Shown piece by piece: positions 28,877-38,642 of a DNA stretch of 64,000 nt (positions within the stretch are counted from its first letter, which is position 1; the number at the start of each line of letters is the position of its first letter). The position numbers were made by a program, and so were the translations under genes. Origin of the DNA: CAVSUB01 sp963816725 (GTDB lineage Bacteria > Acidobacteriota > Vicinamibacteria > Vicinamibacterales > 2-12-FULL-66-21); the NCBI GenBank assembly GCA_963816725.1, contig CAWFMC010000005.1, forward strand, positions 124,001 through 188,000. The letters are read 5' to 3'. Below the pieces are notes generated by a model. That model ran no database searches, had not been told where the DNA came from, and saw nothing but the letters and a program-made list of their open reading frames with translations.

Positions 28877-30013
28877 ATGGCCACGCAGCTGGACGTCACG
28901 TTCACGGGGCTTCGCTTCTCCAATCCCTTCCTGCTCGCCTCCGCACCGCCGACCGAGTCCGACAGCAACATCATGCGCGCCTTCGACGCGGGGTGGGGCG
29001 GGGTGGTCACCAAGACCATCGGGCTCCATCCGGTGGTCAACGTCGCCGGACCCAAGACGAAGTTCCTGCGCGCCAGCCCGGACTCCTCGCGGCTGTCGAT
29101 GCAGAAGCGGCCAGGGACCGCGCTGCACTCGTCCTGGAACTGGGAGCTCATCTCGGACAAGCCGCTCGACTGGTGGATCCCGCGGCTGACGCGCATCAAA
29201 CAGGCGCATCCGGACCGCATCCTGGTCGCGTCGATCATGGCCGGCTCGGGCAGCGAGGCGGAGCTGAGGCACTGGCAGACGCTGGCGGCGGCCTGTCAGG
29301 AGGCGGGTGCCGATGCGCTCGAACTGAACCTCTCCTGCCCGCACATGGATCGTCAGGACATGGGCTCCAACATCGGCAAGGACCAGGCCCAGATCTCCAT
29401 CGTCACGCAGGTCGTCAAGGCGGTCGCGCGCGTCCCGGTGTGGGCCAAGCTCACGCCGTCGACCACGGACATCGTGGTCGAGGCGCGTGGCGCGTTTCTC
29501 GGTGGCGCCGACGCGATCACCTCGTCGAACACGTTTCCCTCGCTGCCGTTGATCGATCCCGACACGCTTCAGTTCGAGGTCAACGTCGACGGATACGTCT
29601 CGTCGGGCGGCATGGGCGGGCCGGCAATCCTGCCGCTTTCCCTGGCCAAGATGGCCCAGCTCACGCAGGCCTTTCCCGACAAGTCGTTCTCGGGCATCGG
29701 CGGCGTCGCCGACTTTGCCCACGCGCTGAACTACTTCCTGCTCGGGTGCGGCACGGTGCAGGTATGCACCGCGGCGATGCTCGATCACGCCATCGGCCCC
29801 ACGGTGATCAAGACGCTTCTGGCCGGCATGGAGACGACGATGGAGCGGCATGGCTGGAGGTCGCTGGAGGATCTGCGCGGCGCCATGCGTGATCGCGTAG
29901 TCGTGCATTCGAAGATCCGGCGCCCGGACGCCGGCGCGTATCACGGCGGCTACGACAGCGAGGGTTACGCCGCATCCGACGTCCCGGCCGCCGCCGCCGG
30001 CCCTGGAGCATGA
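28877..30013 (+). CDS. Dihydropyrimidine dehydrogenase-like subunit (PreA type, no Fe-S domain)
   Basis: A 378-residue FMN barrel enzyme of the dihydroorotate/dihydropyrimidine dehydrogenase family. The active-site cysteine is C154 in NLSCPHMDRQDMG, as in dihydropyrimidine dehydrogenases. The C-terminal two-[4Fe-4S] ferredoxin domain of classical PreA is absent: the last 70 residues contain no cysteine. No PreT partner is nearby. ATG 28877 follows GGGAGG. It overlaps the permease gene by four bases and would perform the first pyrimidine-reduction step. Confidence 0.88.
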   Translation: MATQLDVTFTGLRFSNPFLLASAPPTESDSNIMRAFDAGWGGVVTKTIGLHPVVNVAGPKTKFLRASPDSSRLSMQKRPGTALHSSWNWELISDKPLDWWIPRLTRIKQAHPDRILVASIMAGSGSEAELRHWQTLAAACQEAGADALELNLSCPHMDRQDMGSNIGKDQAQISIVTQVVKAVARVPVWAKLTPSTTDIVVEARGAFLGGADAITSSNTFPSLPLIDPDTLQFEVNVDGYVSSGGMGGPAILPLSLAKMAQLTQAFPDKSFSGIGGVADFAHALNYFLLGCGTVQVCTAAMLDHAIGPTVIKTLLAGMETTMERHGWRSLEDLRGAMRDRVVVHSKIRRPDAGAYHGGYDSEGYAASDVPAAAAGPGA

Positions 30014-31473
30014 CCGCCGGAACGGTCCGCACGGACGTCATCGAATTGAGCGCGGATCTGTCCGCGAGTCCGTTGTGGAATCCGGATCTCGCCCCGACCC
30101 CGGCCGCCAGCCGCACCTGGTCGACGTATCACATCGCGGCGCTCTGGATCGGCATGAGCGTCGTGATCACGACCTACACGCTCGCCTCCGGCCTCATGCA
30201 GCAGGGCATGACGTGGGCCCAGGCGATGCTCACGATCCTGCTCGGCAACTCGATCGTGCTGATACCGATGATGCTGAACGCGCACGCCGGAACGAAGTAC
30301 GGCGTGTCCTTCCCGGTGCTGTGCCGGGCCGCGTTCGGGGTGAAGGGCGCGAACGTGCCGGCGCTGTTGCGCGCCTTCGTCGCCTGCGGCTGGTTCGGCA
30401 TTCAGACCTGGATTGGCGGCCTGGCCCTGCACGCGCTGCTCGGCGCCGCGTTCCCTGGCTGGCTCGCGCTGCCCGGGAACGTGTGGATCGCGTTCGCGGC
30501 ATTCTGGGCCGTGCAGGTGGCGATCATCGTCCGGGGGCTCGAGGGGATCAAAGCGCTCGAAAGCTGGTCCGCGCCGCTGCTCCTCGCTGGCGGCGCCCTG
30601 CTGCTTGGCTGGGCGATCAGCCGTGGCGGCGGCTTGGGCCACATCCTCACCGAATCCGCGCGCTTGCAGAAGGCGCACACGCCGTTCTGGCAGCTCTTTC
30701 CGGCGGGGCTCACCGCGAACGTCGGCTACTGGGCGACGCTCAGCCTCAACATCCCGGATTTCACCCGCTACGCCCGCAGCCAACGCTCACAAGTGCTGGG
30801 GCAGGCGCTCGGACTGCCCGGCACCATGACCGCCTTCGCGTTCATCGGCGTCGCGGTGACGAGCGCGACCATCGTGATCTACGGCGAGGCGATCTGGGAT
30901 CCGGTGCAGCTCATCGCGCGCATCGGCAGCCCGCCGGTGATCGTGCTCGGTGCGATGGTGGTGCTCGTCGCCCAGCTCACGACCAACATGGCGGCCAACG
31001 TCGTGTCGCCGGCCAACGACTTCTCGAGTCTCGCCCCTAGGCGCATCAGCTACGTCACCGGAGGCTTGATGACCGCGGTGCTCGGCATCGCGATGCTGCC
31101 GTGGAAGCTGTACGCCGACGCGGCCGCGTACATCTTCACCTGGCTGGTCGGCTATTCGAGCCTGATGGGCGCGATCGGCGGGATCCTGATCGCCGACTAC
31201 TGGATCGTGCGCGGACGCGAGCTGTCGCTGCCGGATCTCTTCGATCTCAACGGACGGTACGCGTATCGCCACGGCGTCAACTGGCGGGCGATGATCGCGC
31301 TGGGGCTGGCGATCCTGCCGGTCGTGCCCGGCTTCCTCCGGGCCGCGACGACCCCGGGCGGGCAGGTCGCGGATCCGGGCATCTTCGACACGCTGTACAC
31401 CTACGCCTGGTTCGTCACCTTCGCGCTGAGCGCCGTCCTCTATCTGGTCCTGCGGCCAAGAGACGTCGGCTGA
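30010..31473 (+). CDS. NCS1-family nucleobase permease
   Basis: A 487-residue inner-membrane protein with about 12 helices. The start 'LWNPDLAPTPAASRTW' is the typical N-terminal phrase of the nucleobase:cation symporter-1 family (uracil, allantoin, hydantoin). Coupling with the dehydrogenase suggests uracil, thymine or hydantoin uptake feeding the reductive pathway encoded around it. Confidence 0.92.
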   Translation: MTAGTVRTDVIELSADLSASPLWNPDLAPTPAASRTWSTYHIAALWIGMSVVITTYTLASGLMQQGMTWAQAMLTILLGNSIVLIPMMLNAHAGTKYGVSFPVLCRAAFGVKGANVPALLRAFVACGWFGIQTWIGGLALHALLGAAFPGWLALPGNVWIAFAAFWAVQVAIIVRGLEGIKALESWSAPLLLAGGALLLGWAISRGGGLGHILTESARLQKAHTPFWQLFPAGLTANVGYWATLSLNIPDFTRYARSQRSQVLGQALGLPGTMTAFAFIGVAVTSATIVIYGEAIWDPVQLIARIGSPPVIVLGAMVVLVAQLTTNMAANVVSPANDFSSLAPRRISYVTGGLMTAVLGIAMLPWKLYADAAAYIFTWLVGYSSLMGAIGGILIADYWIVRGRELSLPDLFDLNGRYAYRHGVNWRAMIALGLAILPVVPGFLRAATTPGGQVADPGIFDTLYTYAWFVTFALSAVLYLVLRPRDVG

Positions 31474-31476
31474 GCG

Positions 31477-32511
31477 TCAGGGCGTGGCCATGCGGCGGGC
31501 GAGCTTGACGATGGCCGCGGCGACCTCGGGCACGATCGGCAAATCGGGATTCGAGTAGGTCGCGGTGTTGAGCGCCCGGTCCGCGGGCGCGATCTTCAGG
31601 ACGTGATTCATACCCTCGATCAGGACCAGTTCGGCGTCCGGCTTCGCCGCCTTGAGTCCTTTGGCCTCGTCGACGCTGACCTGGATGTCGGTGGTGCCCT
31701 GGATGAGCAGCACCGGCATGCTCAGGGTCGCAATTTCGTGCGATGGAACGTACTTGAACCAGGAGACCACGTACGGCTGCACGCTCGGGCGATAGAGCGA
31801 CGCGAGCGCGGGAACGGCGGCGATTGCGGGAGGCAACGGCGAGACCGGCGTGCCCTGCTCAAGGGACGTCAGGACCGCCTCGCTGCCATCCCAGAGCGCC
31901 GCCATCGAGCCAATCTGCGGCCGCAGCTGATCGCGCATCACATCCGACGCGCGCCGGGCGACGCCGGCGATCGAGACCAGGGCGTCCGCATGCGCCTTCT
32001 TCGCGGCCAGCATCCCGATCAGCGAGCCCTCGCTGTGGCCGATCACGAGCACCCGCGAGAAGCGCGAATCCTGCCGCAACTGTTCGATCCACCCGACGGC
32101 GTCGTCGACATACATGTCGAAGCGGAGGTCGGTTTCGGAGGCACCTGCGGCCCGGCTCTCGGCGATGCCTCGCTTGTCGTAACGCAGCGACGCCACGCCG
32201 GCGGCGGCCAGGGCGTCGGCCAACTGCTTGTACATGTTGTTCTTGCCGGGCAGCATCGGCGAGTTGCCGTCGCGATCGGTCGGCCCGGAGCCGGCAATGA
32301 TCAGCGCCACCGGCACCTTCGCCGCGCCGCCGGGCACGGTCAGCGTGCCGAACACGGTGCCGGTGCCGGTGACGAGTTGCACGCTCGAGGAGGCGGCCGG
32401 TGATCCAGGCGGTTGGGCCATTGCGGAGCCTGCGCCGAGCGCCAGCGCCGCAGTGGTGAGACACACCGCGCAGGGCAGGAATCGCCCGATCGCGAGAGTG
32501 GGTGATGACAT
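31477..32511 (-). CDS. Exported alpha/beta hydrolase
   Basis: A 344-residue hydrolase with a signal peptide (about 1-32). The nucleophile is S160 in VIGHSEGS. The likely acid is D in 'QGTTDIQV' and the base is H in 'EGMNHVL'. The 'AGSGPTDRDGN' segment near residue 73 is typical of periplasmic YqiA/dienelactone-hydrolase-like esterases. The substrate is unknown. Confidence 0.85.
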   Translation of the reverse strand: MSSPTLAIGRFLPCAVCLTTAALALGAGSAMAQPPGSPAASSSVQLVTGTGTVFGTLTVPGGAAKVPVALIIAGSGPTDRDGNSPMLPGKNNMYKQLADALAAAGVASLRYDKRGIAESRAAGASETDLRFDMYVDDAVGWIEQLRQDSRFSRVLVIGHSEGSLIGMLAAKKAHADALVSIAGVARRASDVMRDQLRPQIGSMAALWDGSEAVLTSLEQGTPVSPLPPAIAAVPALASLYRPSVQPYVVSWFKYVPSHEIATLSMPVLLIQGTTDIQVSVDEAKGLKAAKPDAELVLIEGMNHVLKIAPADRALNTATYSNPDLPIVPEVAAAIVKLARRMATP

Positions 32512-32554
32512 GGGTGGGGAGATCTAGCCACGGCGGCGGGGTTGAGTGCAACTT

Positions 32555-32640
32555 GGGTTCAAGGTTCACGGTTCAGCAACGGGTCGGTTAGGATCTTCGA
32601 AGCTGGAAGCTGGAAGCTGGAAGCGGGAAGCGGGAAGCGC
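32555..32640. repeat. Heptamer arrays NGGTTCA and GAAGCNG
   Basis: Three in-phase NGGTTCA units (32555-32575) are followed by six in-phase GAAGCTG/GAAGCGG units (32599-32640). GGTTCA is the reverse complement of the TGAACC core seen near 60 kb. A small hairpin, GCACAG/CTGTGC, follows at once, before the next gene. Confidence 0.75.
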
Positions 32641-32675
32641 ACAGCGAAACTGTGCTTTGACTGCGAGGACAGCGC

Positions 32676-33791
32676 ATGAGTGGAGTGCGATTGCTGGTCG
32701 GCACGCGCAAAGGAGCGTTCGTGCTGACCTCGGACGGGACGCGGCGGCAGTGGAAGGTCTCCGGACCGCACTTCGCCGGCTGGGAGCTGTATCACCTCAA
32801 AGGATCGCCGGCGGATCCAAACCGGCTCTATGCCTCGCAGTCCAGCGGCTGGTTCGGCCAGCTGATTCAGCGATCGGACGATGGCGGTGAGACATGGACG
32901 GCGATGAACAACGCGTTCATGTATGACGGCACGCCGGGGACGCACCAGTGGTACGACGGCACGCCACACCCGTGGGAGTTCAAGCGGGTGTGGCACCTCG
33001 AGCCCTCGCGCACCGATCCCGATGTGGTCTACGCCGGGGTCGAGGACGCGGCGCTCTTCAGGACCACCAATGGCGCCCAGTCATGGGAAGAATTGCCCGG
33101 GCTGCGCGCGCACGGCTCCGGCCCTCACTGGCAGCCCGGTGCCGGCGGATTGTGCCTCCACACGATCATCCTTGACCCGTCCAGCCGCGGCCGTATGTAC
33201 GTCGCCATCTCGGCGGCTGGTGCTTTCCGCAGCGATGACACCGGCGTCACCTGGACGGCGATCAATCGGGGCTTGAAGTCGCAGGGCATTCCTGATCCGG
33301 ACGCCGAGGTCGGGCACTGCGTCCATCACATCGCCATGCACCCGGCGCGGCCGGATGTACTGTTCATGCAGAAGCACTGGGACGTGATGCGGACTCAGGA
33401 CGGCGGCGACTCGTGGCACGAGGTCAGCGGCAACCTGCCGACCGACTTCGGTTTCGTGATCGACGTCCACGCGCACGAACCGGACACGATCTACGTGGTG
33501 CCCATCACCAGTGACTCGCACCACTTTCCACCCGACGGCCGTCTGCGCGTCTATCGGAGCCGCACCGGCGGCGGCGAGTGGGAGCCACTGACGGCAGGGC
33601 TGCCGCAGGAGAACTGTTACGTCAACGTCCTGCGCGATGCGATGTCGGTCGACGCGCTCGACCGCTGCGGGATCTACTTCGGCACGACCGGTGGTCAGGT
33701 CTACGCGTCGGCCGACGCCGGCGATTCGTGGACGGCGATCGTGCGCGACCTGCCGCCGGTGCTGTCCATCGAGGCCCAGACGCTTGGGTAG
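32676..33791 (+). CDS. BNR/Asp-box repeat propeller protein
   Basis: A 371-residue beta-propeller without signal peptide or membrane helix. Asp-box repeats such as SDDGGETW (about 68-75) and SADAGDSW near the end recur every 50 residues or so. Sialidases and photosystem-assembly-like propellers share this fold, but the sialidase catalytic pattern is not evident, so the activity is open. It is followed by a MoaD/ThiS-like gene, suggesting a functional pair. Confidence 0.8.
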   Translation: MSGVRLLVGTRKGAFVLTSDGTRRQWKVSGPHFAGWELYHLKGSPADPNRLYASQSSGWFGQLIQRSDDGGETWTAMNNAFMYDGTPGTHQWYDGTPHPWEFKRVWHLEPSRTDPDVVYAGVEDAALFRTTNGAQSWEELPGLRAHGSGPHWQPGAGGLCLHTIILDPSSRGRMYVAISAAGAFRSDDTGVTWTAINRGLKSQGIPDPDAEVGHCVHHIAMHPARPDVLFMQKHWDVMRTQDGGDSWHEVSGNLPTDFGFVIDVHAHEPDTIYVVPITSDSHHFPPDGRLRVYRSRTGGGEWEPLTAGLPQENCYVNVLRDAMSVDALDRCGIYFGTTGGQVYASADAGDSWTAIVRDLPPVLSIEAQTLG

Positions 33792-33857
33792 GTGCGGGGG
33801 CGTCGCGAGGCGCCCCTCGGCACGCCGGGCATCAGGCTACTGCGAAGCACAACAGCG

Positions 33858-34169
33858 ATGACCGTACGTATCGAGTTGCCCGTCCATCTCCGCACCCTGG
33901 CGGGCGCCGGGCGTGAGATCGCGGTGACGGTGGAACGTGACGCCGAAGGCAGCGTGTCGCTCGCCGCAGTGCTCGATGCGCTCGAGAGCCGCTATCCGGT
34001 ACTGCGCGGCACGATCCGGGACCACGGCACGCTGCGGCGCCGCCCCTTCATCAGGTTCTTCGCCTGCGAGCAGGACCTCTCGCACGCCTCTCCGGACGAT
34101 CCGCTCCCGGACGCTGTTGCCCGCGGCGACGAGCCCTTGCTCGTCATCGGGGCCATGGCCGGGGGCTGA
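33858..34169 (+). CDS. MoaD/ThiS-family ubiquitin-like protein
   Basis: A 103-residue protein with beta-grasp features and a C-terminal Gly-Gly (VIGAMAGG), the site where MoaD and ThiS are adenylated and thiocarboxylated. No molybdopterin or thiamine genes lie beside it. It may be a sulfur carrier or protein modifier linked to the propeller protein 66 bases upstream. ATG 33858 gives the family start. Confidence 0.8.
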   Translation: MTVRIELPVHLRTLAGAGREIAVTVERDAEGSVSLAAVLDALESRYPVLRGTIRDHGTLRRRPFIRFFACEQDLSHASPDDPLPDAVARGDEPLLVIGAMAGG

Positions 34170-34175
34170 CGCCCG

Positions 34176-34841
34176 TCAGTCGAGCATCTTGACCCGGATG
34201 TTCTTGTAGTAGACGGTGCTGTTCGGATCGTGCGCCTGGAGCGCGATCGTCCCGCCTGCGGCAGTGATCGCCCGGCCTGGCCCCTCACGCCCGCCGTTCC
34301 AGTCGGCCGGCTGCGTCCAGTTCACCAGCTCCTTGTCGTTCACCTTCACGACGATCGTGTTGCCCTTGACGATGATGTGCTCGGTGAACCAGTCGTCGTC
34401 TTTGGCCGGCGCCTCGGTGACGTCCTGCACGTGATACAGGCTCCCCGATTTCACCGGGTCACGCGGATAGGTGTTGTTGACCTGAATCTCGAATCCCCTG
34501 GAGGGGAAATCGCCGGAGGCGCGGGCGTTACCGCCGCGCTCCTCATATTCGGTCAGGACGTACACACCGCCGTTCGAGTTGGCCCGGGCCATCACGTCGA
34601 CCTTCAGCTCGAAATTGCGGAAGGTGTGGTTCCGGAACGGGCCGTCGTAGAAGGCGTGCCCGGCCATGCCGTTCGCGACGATCGCGCCGTCCTCGATCTT
34701 GAAGGACTCCGGGCGGCTGATCTTCCAGCCGGTGAAGTCCTTGCCGTTGAACAGGCTGGTCCAGCCAGGTTCGACCGGCGGGGCCTGGAACAGCAGGCCG
34801 GCCAGCAGCAGCGGGGCAATCCGAAGCGGAATGCTGATCAT
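34176..34841 (-). CDS. Exported DUF1080 (3-keto-disaccharide hydrolase-like) protein
   Basis: A 221-residue secreted beta-sandwich protein. After a signal peptide (about 1-20) comes 'GWTSLFNGKDFTGWK', the DUF1080 start. The phrases 'SNGGVYVLTEYEERGG' and 'GFEIQVNNTYP', and the ending 'VYYKNIRVKML', are also family features. Some DUF1080 members cleave 3-ketoglycosides. It diverges from a Tat-exported isomerase-like gene. Confidence 0.88.
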   Translation of the reverse strand: MISIPLRIAPLLLAGLLFQAPPVEPGWTSLFNGKDFTGWKISRPESFKIEDGAIVANGMAGHAFYDGPFRNHTFRNFELKVDVMARANSNGGVYVLTEYEERGGNARASGDFPSRGFEIQVNNTYPRDPVKSGSLYHVQDVTEAPAKDDDWFTEHIIVKGNTIVVKVNDKELVNWTQPADWNGGREGPGRAITAAGGTIALQAHDPNSTVYYKNIRVKMLD

Positions 34842-35039
34842 GAGCGCGGAGTGTAGCAAACCTCTCCGCCGCGCGATCTCGGCCGCATGCGCTTTGACGC
34901 AAGCCGGCAAACTGCAGACAATGGCGCCACACACGCGCGACCCCGCGCCCTTGCCGGTCCAGGGGTGGGCGTTGCGGCGGTCACGCCGGCGCCGTCGTGA
35001 TGACCCGCCGCCAACGGCACAGACGAGGACGAGACGACG

Positions 35040-36413
35040 ATGGGCCACGAGCAGAACGAGAAGACTCCGCTGAACCGACGGGACTTCTTCAAGGCAGCCG
35101 GCGCCGGAGTCGCTGCCGCCACCGTCCTCATGACCCCGCGTGACGCCGCTGCGGCGCAGGCGGCGGCAGAGAAGAATGCGCTGGAACGCATCGCGAGCAA
35201 CTCGTACCCGATCCGGCCGCTGTTCAAGACACGTGGGAATCCGGGCGGCGGTGGCGGGCGAGCGGGCGCCGGCGCGGCCGTACCTGGTGACAGCACCGGC
35301 AGCCCGGCGGTCGCCGGCCGCGGCGGAGCACAGCCGCCCGGTGGCGGCAGTGGCGCGGCAACTGTCGCGCCGCCCGGCGGCGCGGGCCGTGGTGCCGGCG
35401 CACCGGATCAGCCGCCGCTCGATCAGAACCCGAACGCGGCCAAGCCGCTGGCCGTGGCGGCGGCGGCAACCGCCGCCCGCGCCAATCTCCTCAACACCCA
35501 GCAGATGAAGGAGAAGTACGGCGAGATCACCATGCTGGACTTCCCGCAGTTCACCAAGGACACGTTCCCGGGCGTGACGCGGATGGATCTCTACTCGGCG
35601 CTGTTCGGAGACGTGACCGACGACAGCATGTTCATGCCCGGTCCCAACGGCCGGCCGGGCGGCTTCGATCCGATGAGCCCGGCTGGCCGCAAGTGGCTCG
35701 ACACGCTCGCCAACACGTGCGTGAAGACCGGGACCAAGGTCCAGCACATCTCCAACAACGCCCCGACCAATCTCGCCGCGTATGGGTCACCCGAGGAGGA
35801 CGAGAAGCGCAAGGCCGGCGTCGCGATGGCCAAGCGGTGGCTGGAAGGCTGCGCGGTGCTCGGCGTGAAGTCGATGCGCATGAACTCGCCGCAGGCACTC
35901 GGCCCGAGCATCCGTCCGAACGCCATCCCTCGTGGGCCTGGCGATGGCTATCCGCGCAACATCGACATCGTGCCGCTGCTCGAAGCCGCGATTGCTTCGT
36001 ACCGCGAGATGGCCGAGTTCGGCGGCAATCTCGGCATTCGCGTCACGCTCGAGAACCACTGGGGCCTGGCCGCGGATCCGATGAACATCCGCACGATCAT
36101 CGACGAGGTCGATCATCCGTATTGCGAAGCCTCACCGGACTTCGGCAACTGGGAGCACGACTACATGCTGTTCAACGGCCTCAAGGCGCTGGCGCCCTAC
36201 GCGCATACCAACGTCCACGCGAAGTACTGGGATCGCTGGGGCGACAAGAACGACGTCCAGCGATCGACGCGGATCATGCTGGCCGGCGGTTTCAAGGGGA
36301 CGTTCGCGCTGGAGTACGAGCAGGGTCCGCTGAACGGCGTCGAAGGAGCGAAGTATCTCTACAAGGAAGTGCTGACGGCGCTGACCACGCCGACGCCGGT
36401 CGTAGGCGCGTAG
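35040..36413 (+). CDS. Tat-exported sugar isomerase/epimerase-like TIM barrel
   Basis: A 457-residue protein. The Tat signal 'NRRDFFKAAGAG' (about 12-23) is followed by a helix. A low-complexity G/A/P-rich linker covers about 65-135. The xylose-isomerase-like barrel fills about 155-450, with 'TLENHWG' and 'HTNVHAKYW' contributing likely metal ligands. Such exported barrels occur with DUF1080 proteins in 3-ketosugar breakdown, which fits its neighbour. Confidence 0.85.
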   Translation: MGHEQNEKTPLNRRDFFKAAGAGVAAATVLMTPRDAAAAQAAAEKNALERIASNSYPIRPLFKTRGNPGGGGGRAGAGAAVPGDSTGSPAVAGRGGAQPPGGGSGAATVAPPGGAGRGAGAPDQPPLDQNPNAAKPLAVAAAATAARANLLNTQQMKEKYGEITMLDFPQFTKDTFPGVTRMDLYSALFGDVTDDSMFMPGPNGRPGGFDPMSPAGRKWLDTLANTCVKTGTKVQHISNNAPTNLAAYGSPEEDEKRKAGVAMAKRWLEGCAVLGVKSMRMNSPQALGPSIRPNAIPRGPGDGYPRNIDIVPLLEAAIASYREMAEFGGNLGIRVTLENHWGLAADPMNIRTIIDEVDHPYCEASPDFGNWEHDYMLFNGLKALAPYAHTNVHAKYWDRWGDKNDVQRSTRIMLAGGFKGTFALEYEQGPLNGVEGAKYLYKEVLTALTTPTPVVGA

Positions 36414-36479
36414 AACGGCGGCTATCGTGCCGGTCAGCCCGCTCGTACCACTCATTGCGTCGACGCATGCCGCCTGCGC

Positions 36480-38642
36480 CTACGACCCCAAATTCTGATT
36501 GAAGAACCGCTCCGCCCGCGTCCACGCATCCTTGAGCACGTGGGCCCGAGTGAAGTAGTGGAACTCGCCCGGGTAGGTCATGAACTCGATCAGCGAGCCC
36601 TTGCCCTGCTTGAGCGCCTCGTCGAGCAGGCGGACGGAATGGAGGTACGGCACGTTGACGTCCGCGGTGCCGTGGAGCACCAGCAGCGGACGTTCCAGCC
36701 GGCCGACGTTGCTGATCGGCGAGGCCTTCGCGTAGACGTCCGGATGCTCCTCGGGGGTGCCGATCCGGCTCGCGGTCCAGGCACCGTGATACGGGTCCTC
36801 GTAATACATCGCGTAGTCGACGACGCCGGCGACGTCGATGGCGCAGCGGAAGAGGCGCGGCTGATCGGTGACGGCGATCAGCGTGAAGAAGCCGCCGTAG
36901 CTGAGGCCCCACACGCCGACGCGCTCGGTGTCCACGTACGGCAGCGTCTTGAGATAGTCCGCGACCATCCAGGCGTCCTTGGCGTCTTTGCCGCCGACGT
37001 CCATGTAGACCGCCTGGCGCCACGCCTTGCCGTAGCCGATGCTGCCACGATAGTCCGGCGCGATCACGATGTAGCCCTGCTGCAGCAGGTACTGGTGAAA
37101 GCTGGAGTAGACCGCGTAGTTACGCTGGACGTGCCAGCCGTCGTAGTTCTGGTTCACACCGTCGCCGTGGATCCAGACGATAACGGGATGCTTCTTCGTC
37201 CGATCGAGATTCTTGGGTAAGTACAGCCAGGCCGGCACCGGCTGACCGTCCGGACCGGGATAGTGCACCAGCTCGGGCTCGACCAGCATCGACTTGTCAA
37301 TCGAGGCGGGCATCGACTCGGTGAGGCGGATCGGTGTGGCCCCGGCTTTCGCGTCGACGACGAACAGATCGGCGGAGTTCTGCGGATCGGTGTGCTGATA
37401 CACCAGCCGCGTCCCGTCCGGCGACCAGCGTGGGCTGATGTTCGTGCCCCGGCCGGTCGTGATCATGGCAATCGTCGCGTGCGACGGGTCGGGCCCGAGC
37501 GTGGCGACGCCGAGATGGCGCGTCCCAGGCTTGCCGGGCGCGTTGGCGTCGAACGCAATGCGCGTGCTGTCGGACGACCAGACCGGCCGCGCCGTCTCGA
37601 ACGCCCCCCTGGTGATCTGCACGGCGGGACCGCCGGCCGCGGGGATGACGTAGATGTGATCCCAGCCGTCGCGATCGCTCAGGAACGCGATCCATTTGCC
37701 ATCGGGCGACGGCTGCGATCCGGCGTCCCCGGTGATGCTCCAGAACTTGTCGTCGGTCTCCTCGTGCAGGACGGTTGGCTCGCCGCCGTCGATGGCGACG
37801 GCCGCGGTCGTGCGCCGTTTGAAATCCGCGGACGTGCGATCGGTGAGGAGATGCGTCGCGTCCAGCCATCGTCCGCCGCGGCCGCCGCCGTTGATCGCGA
37901 TTGGCGTGCCGCCGCCGGCCGCGACGGCGAACGTCTGGCCGGGGGTGTTCTCGGTGACGGTGTAGATGATCTTGGCGCCGGAGTAAGCCGGCGTCTGCTC
38001 GTGACGGATCACGCCGCCGCCAGCGGAAAATGTCAGGTATCGTCCGTCCGGCGACCAGTTCGGTGCGCCAATGCCCCCGGCCTGCTCGAGGACCTTGGTC
38101 TCGGTGCCGTCGGCCAGGGTGCGGATCCAGAGCTCGCTGCTGCCTTCAGGTCCGCTTCCACCCGCTCGGCCGGCGTTGCCACCGCCCCGCGCGCCGCGAC
38201 CGCTTCGGCCGCCGGTCGAGCGCACGAACGCGACGCGCGTGCCGTCCGGTGAGAAGGTGATCCCCGTTTCCGGCTGCGGGGTCGTCCAGACCGCGGCGGG
38301 AGCGCCGGCGTCGAGTGGGACCTTCCACAGATCGCCGGCGCGCGGCACGAAGATCGCGGCACCGTCCTGGGGGCGCGTGAGCGCGGTGGTCACGCCTTCG
38401 GTCGGCAACTCGCGGGGCGGAGTCCGGCCGTCCGCGGCGACCACATACAGTGCGGCCACGCCGGCGCGCTCCCACGTGAACACGATCGAGCGGCCGTCCG
38501 GCGACCACTGTGGCGCGGACGGATGCTTGATGTCGATGAGCGTGTCGATCGTCAGCTTGCCGGCGACCGCCTTCGTTGCGGGCCGGGTCGCTGTGATCCA
38601 CAGCGCGCCGACCATCGCCATCGCCCAGAGTCCTCGCTTCAT
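36480..38642 (-). CDS. S9 family prolyl oligopeptidase
   Basis: A 720-residue exported serine peptidase. After a signal peptide (about 1-27) comes a propeller with repeated 'SPDG' blades (about 30-440). The alpha/beta catalytic domain has S581 (GLSYGG), D661 (HGTADVN) and H695 (EFHYF). A glycine/arginine-rich loop lies near residue 150. ATG 38642 is chosen because the signal peptide starts there. Confidence 0.92.
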   Translation of the reverse strand: MKRGLWAMAMVGALWITATRPATKAVAGKLTIDTLIDIKHPSAPQWSPDGRSIVFTWERAGVAALYVVAADGRTPPRELPTEGVTTALTRPQDGAAIFVPRAGDLWKVPLDAGAPAAVWTTPQPETGITFSPDGTRVAFVRSTGGRSGRGARGGGNAGRAGGSGPEGSSELWIRTLADGTETKVLEQAGGIGAPNWSPDGRYLTFSAGGGVIRHEQTPAYSGAKIIYTVTENTPGQTFAVAAGGGTPIAINGGGRGGRWLDATHLLTDRTSADFKRRTTAAVAIDGGEPTVLHEETDDKFWSITGDAGSQPSPDGKWIAFLSDRDGWDHIYVIPAAGGPAVQITRGAFETARPVWSSDSTRIAFDANAPGKPGTRHLGVATLGPDPSHATIAMITTGRGTNISPRWSPDGTRLVYQHTDPQNSADLFVVDAKAGATPIRLTESMPASIDKSMLVEPELVHYPGPDGQPVPAWLYLPKNLDRTKKHPVIVWIHGDGVNQNYDGWHVQRNYAVYSSFHQYLLQQGYIVIAPDYRGSIGYGKAWRQAVYMDVGGKDAKDAWMVADYLKTLPYVDTERVGVWGLSYGGFFTLIAVTDQPRLFRCAIDVAGVVDYAMYYEDPYHGAWTASRIGTPEEHPDVYAKASPISNVGRLERPLLVLHGTADVNVPYLHSVRLLDEALKQGKGSLIEFMTYPGEFHYFTRAHVLKDAWTRAERFFNQNLGS

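Noticed and set aside
35230..35440. Glycine/alanine/proline-rich stretch as a foreign insertion in the isomerase-like gene
   Set aside because: Such linkers are common between the Tat signal and the barrel in acidobacterial exported proteins, and the reading frame and base composition do not change.
36417..36471. GGCGGC / GCCGCC as a terminator between the isomerase and peptidase genes
   Set aside because: The arms are about 45 bases apart and short, so no stable hairpin is expected.
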